Shown: positions 1 through 5,491 of the stretch, piece by piece | Numbering within the stretch: the first letter of the stretch is position 1 | Layout: every line of letters starts with the position of its first letter | Origin: CAG-390 sp045633005 | GTDB lineage: Bacteria; Bacillota; Clostridia; Oscillospirales; CAG-272 | DNA length: 5,491 bases | Direction of reading: 5' to 3' | Assembly: GCA_045633005.1 (NCBI GenBank) | Contig: JAZQXT010000098.1 | Coordinates: 1 to 5,491 of the forward strand | Made by a program: the position numbers and the translations under genes | Notes under the pieces: generated by a model | Database searches by the model: none | What the model was told of the DNA's origin: nothing | What the model saw: the letters and a program-made list of their open reading frames with translations, nothing else

Positions 1-1331
1 AGCTCGCTGTCGGCACATTCGGCAGTATGCTGAGCGGCTATTCTCTCGCGCTCGCCTACGTCGCGGCGCGCCGCCTCGTCTCTATCCTGCTCCTCGTCGC
101 CCGCCTTGCCGAGAAGCTCAAGCCTTGCGTTAACGTCGGACAGCTCCGCCTTTGATGCGGATATCTCGTCAAACGCGACGGCAATAGCGTCGTCAAGCTT
201 TTCTGCGGCGAGGTTGGCTCTTTCGGCGGCGGCGGTAGTCTCCCGCTCCTCCGCCTCAAGCTTTCTTGCCTCGTCGGCAAGCTTTTGCGCCTCTGCCTCC
301 TTGGATGCGGCGTTATCCTGCTCCGCCTTTGCGGATGCGCGAAGTGCCGCCGCGGCATCCTTATCGGATGCGGCAGATGCTTCTGCGTGAGTTATTTTGG
401 TCTCTGTGACCTTTATTTCGGAGTCAAGCTCGTAATTTGCGCGGGTCTTTAGTCTTATCTCCTCAAATATCCTTGCGGATTCCGCCTTGTTTTCGGTTGC
501 GAGGGTATTGAGCCTTTCCTCCTGCGATTCAAGAGAAGCCACAGCCTCAGCCGCCTCGTCAAGCTCGATATCGGTAAGCCTCAGCTCGTTTTCAGCCTTG
601 GCGATGTCGTTGCGCAAAAATTCGGTGTCGTAAAGCCAGAGCTGAACGTCAGCCTTGCGCTTTATCTCGCTGTATTCAAGAAATCTCTTTGCCTTTAGGC
701 TTTCGCGCTCAAGCGTGCCAAGTCTGCTTCCGATAACGTCGATAACGTCCTGCGCGCGCTCCATATTGCTCTCGGTAGCGGCGAGCTTTCTTTCTGCCTC
801 GTTCTTGCGGTGGCGGAATTTTGCAATACCTGCCGCGTCCTCGAAGATACCGCGGCGCTCGTCGCTCTTGCGGGAAACTATCTCGGCTATCCTACCCTGA
901 CCGATTATGGAATAACCGTCACGTCCGATACCCGTGTTAAGAAATAGCTCGTATATATCGCGAAGTCTGACGCTCTTGCGATTTATAAAATATTCGCTGT
1001 CGCCGTTACGGTAATAGCGGCGCGTTACCGTGACCTCGTCGTAGGGGCATTCGAGCCTGCCGACCGTTGCGGTATTGTCAAAGGTGACGGAGACCTCGGC
1101 GTATCCCATAGGCTTGCGGCTATCCGAGCCGCCGAAGATGATGTCCTCCATCTTCGCGCCTCTGAGGGACTTCGACGATATCTCACCAAGCACCCAGCGC
1201 ATAGCGTCGGAAATATTCGATTTTCCGCTTCCGTTAGGTCCTATAATGACCGTTGCGCCGCGCTCAAAGACAAGGCGTGTCCTATCGGGGAAGGACTTGA
1301 AGCCCTGCATTTCAATTTGCTTCAGATACAA
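1..1331 (-). CDS. smc: Chromosome segregation protein SMC, N-terminal part (3' end beyond window)
   Basis: SMC is the ATPase of the bacterial condensin complex (with ScpA and ScpB), which organises and helps separate the nucleoid. The reading frame is open from a TTG start at 1331 to the window edge, giving 443 complete codons of a protein usually near 1,200 residues. Seen in the translation: the standard N-terminus MYLKQIEMQGFKSF; Walker A GPNGSGKSN at residues 31-39 with Lys37; the SLRG motif with Arg57, the position of the B. subtilis SMC arginine finger; a Q-loop-like IIGQGRI around residue 145; and from about residue 165 a long Ala/Glu/Lys/Arg-rich, heptad-like coiled-coil arm. The hinge, return arm and C-terminal signature/Walker B head lie outside. 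The TTG start is chosen because GGAGG sits 8 bases upstream; the next ATG (codon 8) would remove the first beta strand. A near-consensus promoter lies just upstream inside the preceding gene. One small deviation is GEI where VLGEQ is usual. Family assignment is very secure. Confidence 0.97.
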   Translation of the reverse strand, partial: MYLKQIEMQGFKSFPDRTRLVFERGATVIIGPNGSGKSNISDAMRWVLGEISSKSLRGAKMEDIIFGGSDSRKPMGYAEVSVTFDNTATVGRLECPYDEVTVTRRYYRNGDSEYFINRKSVRLRDIYELFLNTGIGRDGYSIIGQGRIAEIVSRKSDERRGIFEDAAGIAKFRHRKNEAERKLAATESNMERAQDVIDVIGSRLGTLERESLKAKRFLEYSEIKRKADVQLWLYDTEFLRNDIAKAENELRLTDIELDEAAEAVASLESQEERLNTLATENKAESARIFEEIRLKTRANYELDSEIKVTETKITHAEASAASDKDAAAALRASAKAEQDNAASKEAEAQKLADEARKLEAEERETTAAAERANLAAEKLDDAIAVAFDEISASKAELSDVNARLELLGKAGDEEQDRDEAARRDVGERERIAAQHTAECADSE

Positions 1332-1339
1332 AGAATCAA

Positions 1340-1344
1340 CCTCC
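1340..1344 (-). promoter_or_regulatory. Ribosome binding site of smc
   Basis: On the minus strand GGAGG lies 8 bases before the TTG at 1331-1329. It is the strongest Shine-Dalgarno match in the window and fixes the non-ATG start of smc, which also gives the conserved SMC N-terminus. Confidence 0.9.
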
Positions 1345-1363
1345 GAAGTTTTATGTAAATAAG

Positions 1364-2404
1364 TTATAAAACGTCTATCATAATATTATAACCTATTAAT
1401 GAACTTTTTTCAATAATTTTTATGCGATTTATTTGATATTGCGCGGAATATTTTTCACGAATTCGCAAAATATTGCGTTTATTTTGCCCAACGGCGCGTG
1501 AGGTCGCGCCCTTGGGCACGAAAATGGCTAGGGTTTGCTTTGGTTCAAGAACTTTTCGACCTTCAAAAAAGCCCTCTATCTCCGCGCAAATTCGGAAAAA
1601 AGTAAGCTCGCCCATCGCAAGCTCGCCCATCGCGGGGTGGCGTGCGCCCGCAACTGCCTTTTCGGGGGAAGATAGACTCTCGCCCGAGTGCAGACCGACG
1701 CGGATGACGGGAACGCGCATAGCGTCGAACACTTCAAGCACCGCCGCCGTGCGGCGTACGGCATCCTCCTCGGTAAGCGGCTCGTACGCACCCGAAAAGG
1801 ACATATCAGAAAGCTCGGTGTCGGCAAAAACGACGGTGGGATATACCCGTGCGCCGTCAGCGCCCATAGCGCATATATCACGCGCCGTTGCTGTCTCGCG
1901 CTCGATATTCGATGCGGGGAGCCCTACCATCATCTGACCTATAAACTTAAATCCAGCCGCCTTGATCGCCGCCGCGGCACGCCACGAAACGTCGGCGGTA
2001 TGTCCGCGCTTGCTTGCTAAAAGCACCTCGTCCGACGTGCTTTGAATACCAAGCTCGACCGTGCGCACGCCGTAGTGCGCAAGGATATCGAGTATCTCGC
2101 CGTTTATATAATCGGGGCGCGTGGAGCAACGAAGGGAGCTGACCTTGCCCGAAGCAAGATACGGCTGTGCCATTTCGAGCAGGCGTATCATAAGCCCACG
2201 GTCGATGCCCGTAAACGAGCCGCCGAAAAAGGCTATCTCCGCCTCGTCGCCATCTCTTAGCGTAGCGACGGCTTCGGCAAGCTGACGCTCCACGTCCGCC
2301 TCGCAAAACTCTATCTGCCCCGATATTGCCCTTTGGTCGCAGAAAACGCAACCGTTGGGACAGCCGAGATGTGGGATAAATATCGGTATATTTTTATGTG
2401 CCAT
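1364..2404 (-). CDS. Radical SAM protein, Elp3-related family, function unknown
   Basis: This 346-residue protein of the type often labelled 'elongator protein 3-like' probably binds a 4Fe-4S cluster and S-adenosylmethionine to start radical chemistry; the substrate is not known. Seen: the cluster motif C15-x3-C19-x2-C22 in HLGCPNGCVFCDQ; a GGSFTGI motif at 61-67 where radical SAM proteins carry the GGE-like SAM-binding segment; then CSTRPDYI (93-100), VELGIQS (116-122), GQMMVGLP (156-163) and RVYPTVV (186-192), the usual series of strands in a TIM-barrel core. True Elp3 is around 500 residues or more, with wider spacing before the last two cysteines and a C-terminal acetyltransferase (GNAT) domain; this protein has no room for one, so tRNA acetyl/carboxymethyl modification should not be assumed. 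GGAGAAAG (2416-2409) lies 8 bases before the ATG. It contains an in-frame 15-bp duplication (residues 258-267), and its last ~40 codons are AT-rich and overlap the predicted smc promoter. The rnc-radical SAM-smc order is familiar from Clostridia. Confidence 0.9.
   Translation of the reverse strand: MAHKNIPIFIPHLGCPNGCVFCDQRAISGQIEFCEADVERQLAEAVATLRDGDEAEIAFFGGSFTGIDRGLMIRLLEMAQPYLASGKVSSLRCSTRPDYINGEILDILAHYGVRTVELGIQSTSDEVLLASKRGHTADVSWRAAAAIKAAGFKFIGQMMVGLPASNIERETATARDICAMGADGARVYPTVVFADTELSDMSFSGAYEPLTEEDAVRRTAAVLEVFDAMRVPVIRVGLHSGESLSSPEKAVAGARHPAMGELAMGELTFFRICAEIEGFFEGRKVLEPKQTLAIFVPKGATSRAVGQNKRNILRIREKYSAQYQINRIKIIEKSSLIGYNIMIDVL
1385..1413 (-). promoter_or_regulatory. Predicted sigma-70/sigma-A promoter for smc inside the radical SAM gene
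   Basis: On the minus strand a -35 box TTGAAA (1413-1408, 5 of 6 consensus bases) is followed by a 17-base spacer and a perfect -10 box TATAAT (1390-1385). Transcription would start near 1378, giving a leader of about 47 bases before the smc TTG. The site lies within the last codons of the radical SAM gene, in an AT-rich patch that contrasts with the surrounding sequence. AT-richness raises the chance of a coincidental match, but the box scores, exact 17-base spacing and placement just ahead of smc make a real promoter likely. No extended -10 TG is present. Confidence 0.7.
1604..1633 (-). repeat. Perfect 15-bp tandem duplication (two copies) in the radical SAM gene
   Basis: On the minus strand the unit GCGATGGGCGAGCTT occurs twice back to back (1633-1619 and 1618-1604) without a mismatch. 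It encodes AMGEL twice, at residues 258-262 and 263-267. Related proteins, from memory of the family, have a single HPA(F/M)GEL-type motif here, so the second copy is probably a five-residue insertion that keeps the frame. Identity at all codon third positions suggests a recent slippage event or maintenance by slippage. Confidence 0.9.
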
Positions 2405-2417
2405 TTTTCTTTCTCCG

Positions 2418-2463
2418 AAAAACCAAAAGCACGGAGCCGCGGCAACGCCGCCTACGGCTCCGT
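2418..2463 (-). terminator. Intrinsic terminator or attenuator hairpin after rnc
   Basis: Read on the minus strand, a perfect 9-bp stem ACGGAGCCG / CGGCTCCGT (2463-2455 with 2439-2431) encloses a second 4-bp stem CGGC / GCCG with a GTT loop (2450-2440), with the bases TAGG bulged on one side. It starts 13 bases after the rnc stop and is followed by a T-rich tract (GCTTTTGGTTTTT, 2430-2418). No T-tract follows on the plus strand, so it acts, if at all, on the minus-strand transcript. The T-tract is interrupted by GG, which may make termination partial. It ends one base before the radical SAM Shine-Dalgarno site, so read-through would be needed to express that gene from the upstream promoter. 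Confidence 0.75.
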
Positions 2464-2476
2464 ATCGATTACGGTA

Positions 2477-3214
2477 TTATTTAAGCTCACCGAAAAGGAC
2501 GAGTGCCTGCTTTGCCGCGGCTTGCTCTGCAGCGCGCTTCGTTGCGCCCTCACCCTTGCCGATGATATTTGAGTTGAGCCTTGCCTCAACCGTAAACACC
2601 TTTGCGTGATCGGGCCCCTGCTCGTCCACCGTGATATACTCAAGTATCTCGCCCTCCGAGCGTTGAACGAGCTGTTGGAGCAAGGTCTTATAGTCCGCGC
2701 CGTGCCACTCGTTCAAAAGCATACCGAGCCTCTTATCTATAAGGGGCAAAAGGTACGCGCGTACTGCATCTCTGCCGTCGCCCGTGCTTGCGGAATCAAG
2801 GTAAACTGCGGCTATAAGCGCCTCAAATGCATCCGCAAGAATGGACTTGCGGCTTCTGCCGCCGCCCTTTTCTTCACCTCGTCCGAGAAGGAGATAGTCG
2901 CCAAGGCATATATCCTCCGCGAAGGCGGCAAGCGCCTTTTCGCAGACGAGCTCCGCTCTCATTCTCGTAAGGTCTCCCTCGGGCGACGTGGCAAACCTTT
3001 CGTATATATATTCGCTGGTTATTACCGAGAGCACCGAATCCCCCAAAAATTCAAGCCTTTCGTTGCAGGGGAATTGCTTTGCCCCTCCGTGCTCGTTGGA
3101 ATACGAGGAGTGGGTAAGTGCCTCGGTCAAAAGCTCCGTGCTTAAAAAGCGGTAGCCTATACGCTTTTCAAGATCGGCACGATCGCGCGGAAGCTCCATA
3201 TTTACATTACTCAT
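2477..3214 (-). CDS. rnc: Ribonuclease III
   Basis: RNase III cuts double-stranded RNA, chiefly in 16S/23S rRNA precursor stems and in some mRNAs, as a homodimer in the cytoplasm. The 245-residue product has the usual bacterial length. Seen: the signature NERLEFLGDSVL at residues 51-62, carrying Glu55 and Asp59; the second catalytic segment DAFEALIAAVYLD at 128-140, with Asp128 and Glu131 (matching E. coli Glu41, Asp45, Asp114, Glu117 of the Mg2+ site); and a C-terminal double-stranded RNA-binding domain at about 173-243, with GKGEGATKRAAEQAAAKQAL as its RNA-contacting end. All key residues are present, so the enzyme should be active. The ATG at 3214 overlaps the plsX stop as ATGA, with no clear Shine-Dalgarno site, which implies translational coupling to plsX. 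An internal ATG at 3199 would also leave the nuclease domain intact but has no better ribosome site. Confidence 0.97.
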   Translation of the reverse strand: MSNVNMELPRDRADLEKRIGYRFLSTELLTEALTHSSYSNEHGGAKQFPCNERLEFLGDSVLSVITSEYIYERFATSPEGDLTRMRAELVCEKALAAFAEDICLGDYLLLGRGEEKGGGRSRKSILADAFEALIAAVYLDSASTGDGRDAVRAYLLPLIDKRLGMLLNEWHGADYKTLLQQLVQRSEGEILEYITVDEQGPDHAKVFTVEARLNSNIIGKGEGATKRAAEQAAAKQALVLFGELK

Positions 3215-4239
3215 TTTGAACTATCGCTTTCAATGGTACTTTTTGTTGCGGTAAACAGCTTCGTCTCTCTTGCTATGCTTACTATAACGCCCGTTTCCGC
3301 ATAATTTATCGCCTGACGCACGGCGTTCTTTACCGCATTTGCGTTAGACGAGCCGTGAGCCTTGATAACGGGCTTGGATATGCCGAGTATCGGCGCACCG
3401 CCGTGCTCGGTGGGGTCAAAGCGCTTTTTGATATCAGCAACCTTGTGCTTTGCAAAAAGTGCGGATATCTTCGTTCTCGTGTCGGCGTAGAAAAGCTCCT
3501 TCATAGTGGTGAGCATCATCTTGCCCATTCCCTCGATGGATTTGAGCAAAATATTGCCCGTAAAGCCGTCGGTAACGAGAACGTCGCAGGCGTTCTTCGG
3601 TATTTGGTTTGCCTCAACGTTGCCGACGAAATTTATCGACGGCGACTCCGAGAGCCTTGCGTAAGCCTTGAGCTGAAGCTCCGTTCCCTTGCACGCCTCG
3701 ACGCCGTTGTTCAAAAGTCCGATGCGCGGCGCACTGATCCCGTAGGCTCTTTGCATATATATGCTGCCCATAATGGCAAACTGCTCCAGATACTCGTCGG
3801 TAACGGTAACGTTAGCGCCCGAATCGAGAAGAAGAACGGGGTGATTCATCGGCAGGATGCTTGCAATAGCCGCCCTGCGAATACCCTTGACCTTTCTGAC
3901 GATAAGGGTTGCGCCCGTAAAGAGTGCGCCCGTGTTTCCCGTGCTGACTACGGCATCGCCCTTACCCTCGGAGAGAAGCTTCAAGGCTACGCTCATACTT
4001 GAATCGCTCTTTGCCCTGACGACCGAAATGGGATCGTCCTCCATATTTATCACGCCGTCCGCGTGAACTATATCAAATCGGCGCAGATCCATCTGCTCCG
4101 TTTCGGCTATCTTTTCGATAGCCGCCCTGTCACCTACGAGAATGAAGCTGGCGTTATATTCAAGGGACGCAAGATACGCGCCCTTTACCACTTCAAGGGG
4201 GGCTTTGTCGCCGCCCATACAATCAACAATGATTCTCAT
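3211..4239 (-). CDS. plsX: Phosphate acyltransferase PlsX
   Basis: PlsX converts acyl-ACP and inorganic phosphate to acyl-phosphate, the donor PlsY uses for the first acylation of glycerol-3-phosphate in phospholipid synthesis; it is a soluble or peripheral membrane enzyme. The 342-residue product is of normal length. Seen in order: MRIIVDCMGGDKAP at 1-14, STGNTGAL at 99-106, LLLDSGANV at 136-144, GLLNNGVEACKG at 174-185, NFVGNVEANQI at 203-213, VTDGFTGNILLKSIEG at 222-237, and GGAPILG with a later HGSS at 280-286 and 295-298, the full set of family motifs. The ATG at 4239 is chosen because TAAGGA lies 5 bases upstream and it gives the canonical N-terminus; an in-frame ATG at 4311 would add 24 unrelated residues lying over the end of trmFO. 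It overlaps trmFO by 17 bases and rnc by 4. The C-terminus ends in a Ser-rich tail. No acpP follows it. Confidence 0.97.
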   Translation of the reverse strand: MRIIVDCMGGDKAPLEVVKGAYLASLEYNASFILVGDRAAIEKIAETEQMDLRRFDIVHADGVINMEDDPISVVRAKSDSSMSVALKLLSEGKGDAVVSTGNTGALFTGATLIVRKVKGIRRAAIASILPMNHPVLLLDSGANVTVTDEYLEQFAIMGSIYMQRAYGISAPRIGLLNNGVEACKGTELQLKAYARLSESPSINFVGNVEANQIPKNACDVLVTDGFTGNILLKSIEGMGKMMLTTMKELFYADTRTKISALFAKHKVADIKKRFDPTEHGGAPILGISKPVIKAHGSSNANAVKNAVRQAINYAETGVIVSIARETKLFTATKSTIESDSSK

Positions 4240-5491
4240 ATTTTTCCTTAAATTCATCAAGCGCCGCAAGTGCGCGCTCGGCATAAACGGCGTATTTTGC
4301 CATTTTGCCACCCTTTACTCTGTATTCGAGAGGAGGAATTATTCCGAAGTTTGCATTCATCGGAACGAATTTTCCGCTTCCGCCGCGGCAAACGTAGTTC
4401 GCCATAGCGCCAAGCATCGTCGTCGTTGGGAATTTTACGCCGTCCAAGCCAAGAGCCTGACGCGCGGCGCAAATACCCGCAACGAGTCCCGAGCCTGCGG
4501 ACTCAACGTATGCCTCAACTCCCGTCATCTGTCCTGCGAAATAGACGTTTTTGCGCGTGAGCATTGAATAATCAGAGTCAAGAAGTCCGGGGGAGTCAAG
4601 ATAAGTGTTCCTGTGCATCACGCCGTAGCGGAGAAACTCCGCGTTTTCAAGTCCCGGGATCAAGCCGAACACGCGCTTTTGCTCGGGGAATGCAAGGTGC
4701 GTTTGGAAGCCGACGAGATTGAACATACTGCCCTCGGCATCCTCGCGGCGAAGCTGTACTACTGCGTAGTATTCCTTGATTTCGGGATGTCGCGGATCGT
4801 TAAGTCCGACGGGCTTGAGCGGCCCGTAGCGCAGAGTATCTCTGCCGCGGCGCGCCATTACCTCGACGGGCATACAGCCCTCGAACACGGTAAAATCGCC
4901 CTGCTCCTTTTTATCAAAATCGTGAAGCTCTGCTTCCCTTGCCGAAACGAGCGCGTCGTAAAAAGTATCGTACTGCTCCTTCGTCATGGGGCAATTAAGA
5001 TAATCCGCATCGCCCTTATCGTAGCGAGAGGCGAAAAATGCAACGTCGGTATTGATGCTTGCGCCGTCAACTATGGGGGCGGCGGCATCAAAGAAGTGAA
5101 GCCCCGAGCAACCGAGCGTGTCTCTAATATAGTCCGCCATAGCGTCGGAAGTAAGGGGGCCCGTGGCGACCACGGTAAGCTCGCCGTCGGGAATAGAATC
5201 CACCTCCGCGCGGACTATCTCGATGTTTTCATGTTCTTCTATCTTTCGGGTTATATAGTCGGAAAACGCATCGCGGTCCACCGCAAGTGCTGAGCCTGCG
5301 GGTACGCGAGTAGCGTCCGCCGCCTCGATAATGAGAGAGCCCATCCTGCGCATCTCCTCCTTGAGAAGTCCGACGGCGTTAGTAACGCTGTCGGAGCGCA
5401 GAGAGTTGGAGCATACAAGCTCCGCAAAACCCTCCGTTTTGTGCGCGGGGGTGTGCTTGTGCGGCTTCATCTCGTAAAGGCGTACCTTAAC
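4223..5491 (-). CDS. trmFO: Folate/FAD-dependent tRNA (uracil-54-C5) methyltransferase TrmFO, 5' end beyond window
   Basis: TrmFO makes 5-methyluridine at position 54 in the tRNA T-loop, using 5,10-methylenetetrahydrofolate as carbon source and reduced FAD, unlike the SAM-dependent TrmA of proteobacteria. The frame is open to the window edge: 422 residues are visible and the first codons read VKVRLYEMKP, so the internal ATG at 5470 is not the start. Roughly 20-25 N-terminal residues, including the FAD-binding GxGxxG, should lie outside. Seen: TPAHKTEGFAELVCSNSLRS, with the first conserved cysteine at codon 5413-5411; FEGCMPVEVMARRG, with the second at 4876-4874 (counterparts of B. subtilis Cys53 and Cys226); and the C-terminal FAD-domain motif FAGQMTGVEAYVESAGSGLVAG. 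The protein ends at a usual place for the family. Its last codons overlap plsX by 17 bases, suggesting co-transcription and coupled translation. The promoter must lie upstream, outside the window. Confidence 0.97.
   Translation of the reverse strand, partial: VKVRLYEMKPHKHTPAHKTEGFAELVCSNSLRSDSVTNAVGLLKEEMRRMGSLIIEAADATRVPAGSALAVDRDAFSDYITRKIEEHENIEIVRAEVDSIPDGELTVVATGPLTSDAMADYIRDTLGCSGLHFFDAAAPIVDGASINTDVAFFASRYDKGDADYLNCPMTKEQYDTFYDALVSAREAELHDFDKKEQGDFTVFEGCMPVEVMARRGRDTLRYGPLKPVGLNDPRHPEIKEYYAVVQLRREDAEGSMFNLVGFQTHLAFPEQKRVFGLIPGLENAEFLRYGVMHRNTYLDSPGLLDSDYSMLTRKNVYFAGQMTGVEAYVESAGSGLVAGICAARQALGLDGVKFPTTTMLGAMANYVCRGGSGKFVPMNANFGIIPPLEYRVKGGKMAKYAVYAERALAALDEFKEKYENHC
4245..4250 (-). 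promoter_or_regulatory. Ribosome binding site of plsX
   Basis: TAAGGA on the minus strand, 5 bases before the ATG at 4239, lies inside the final codons of trmFO. It supports the shorter plsX start over the upstream in-frame ATG at 4311. Confidence 0.7.

Noticed and set aside
106..390. Ala/Ser-rich plus-strand ORF resembling a low-complexity surface protein
   Set aside because: It is the antisense of the Ala/Glu-rich SMC coiled-coil arm, and the bias is explained by that codon use.
1370..1490. AT-rich end of the radical SAM gene as a transferred or degraded segment
   Set aside because: The frame continues with a plausible C-terminus (GQNKRNILRIREKY and an Ile/Lys-rich tail). The composition shift is short and is better explained by the promoter it contains.
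1473..1937. Plus-strand ORF of 154 codons, and other-frame minus ORFs at 1576-1881 and 1947-2351
   Set aside because: All overlap the radical SAM frame, which alone carries conserved motifs. Their Arg/Ser-rich compositions are typical of out-of-frame reading.
2606..3145. Plus-strand ORF of 179 codons
   Set aside because: It is antisense to rnc, including both catalytic segments, and has no family signature.
3355..4002. Plus-strand ORF of 215 codons
   Set aside because: It is antisense to plsX across its conserved motifs and shows no known domain. Calling it a gene would need independent transcript evidence.
4240..4311. Longer plsX start at 4311 adding 24 residues
   Set aside because: The extra residues overlap the trmFO end in another frame and do not look like PlsX. 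The ATG at 4239 has a ribosome site and the canonical MRIIVDCMGGD start.
4613..5293. Plus-strand ORF of 226 codons
   Set aside because: It lies entirely antisense to trmFO, whose frame is full of family motifs. It has no recognisable domain and is a shadow ORF of the GC-rich codons.
1..5491. CRISPR arrays, tRNA/rRNA genes, insertion sequences, riboswitches, defence genes
   Set aside because: No spaced direct repeats, tRNA-like folds, transposase motifs or long leaders were seen. Coding density is almost complete, with only 32- and 72-base gaps.

Overview
The window is a compact, one-directional block of chromosomal housekeeping genes, all transcribed from the minus strand (right to left). 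In transcription order it holds trmFO (5' end outside the window), plsX, rnc, a radical SAM gene related to Elp3, and smc (3' end outside the window). This order is typical of Firmicutes, where plsX, rnc and smc form a classic neighbourhood. A radical SAM gene between rnc and smc, folate-dependent TrmFO, and strong Shine-Dalgarno sites point to a class Clostridia-like anaerobe. By eye the GC content is near or slightly above half, and Ile ATA codons are common. I cannot name a genus.

Region by region, using plus-strand coordinates: 1-1331 encodes the N-terminal ATPase half-head and the start of the coiled-coil arm of SMC. It uses a TTG start that no ATG-only scan would find. 1332-1363 is a short gap with the smc ribosome binding site. 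1364-2404 is the radical SAM gene. Its AT-rich 3' end contains a near-consensus sigma-70/sigma-A promoter pointing into smc. 2405-2476 is the only sizeable intergenic gap and holds a GC-rich hairpin plus T-tract that looks like an intrinsic terminator or attenuator. 2477-3214 is rnc, joined to plsX (3211-4239) by an ATGA overlap. plsX in turn overlaps the end of trmFO (4223 to the window edge) by 17 bases. No stretch over 300 bases lacks a gene.

The genes serve different processes: tRNA T-loop methylation (TrmFO), phospholipid synthesis (PlsX), double-stranded RNA processing (RNase III), an uncharacterised radical SAM reaction, and chromosome organisation (SMC). The sequence suggests two expression units: trmFO-plsX-rnc, tightly coupled and ending at the hairpin, and a downstream radical SAM-smc part reached by read-through, with smc also having its own promoter. 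The acyl carrier protein gene acpP, usually found between plsX and rnc in many Firmicutes, is absent.

I found no sign of an undescribed system such as a defence island, mobile element, CRISPR array or new RNA. The points worth a second look are small-scale: the internal smc promoter, the rnc-distal hairpin, a perfect 15-bp in-frame tandem duplication in the radical SAM gene, the missing acpP, and the radical SAM protein itself, whose biochemical role is unknown.
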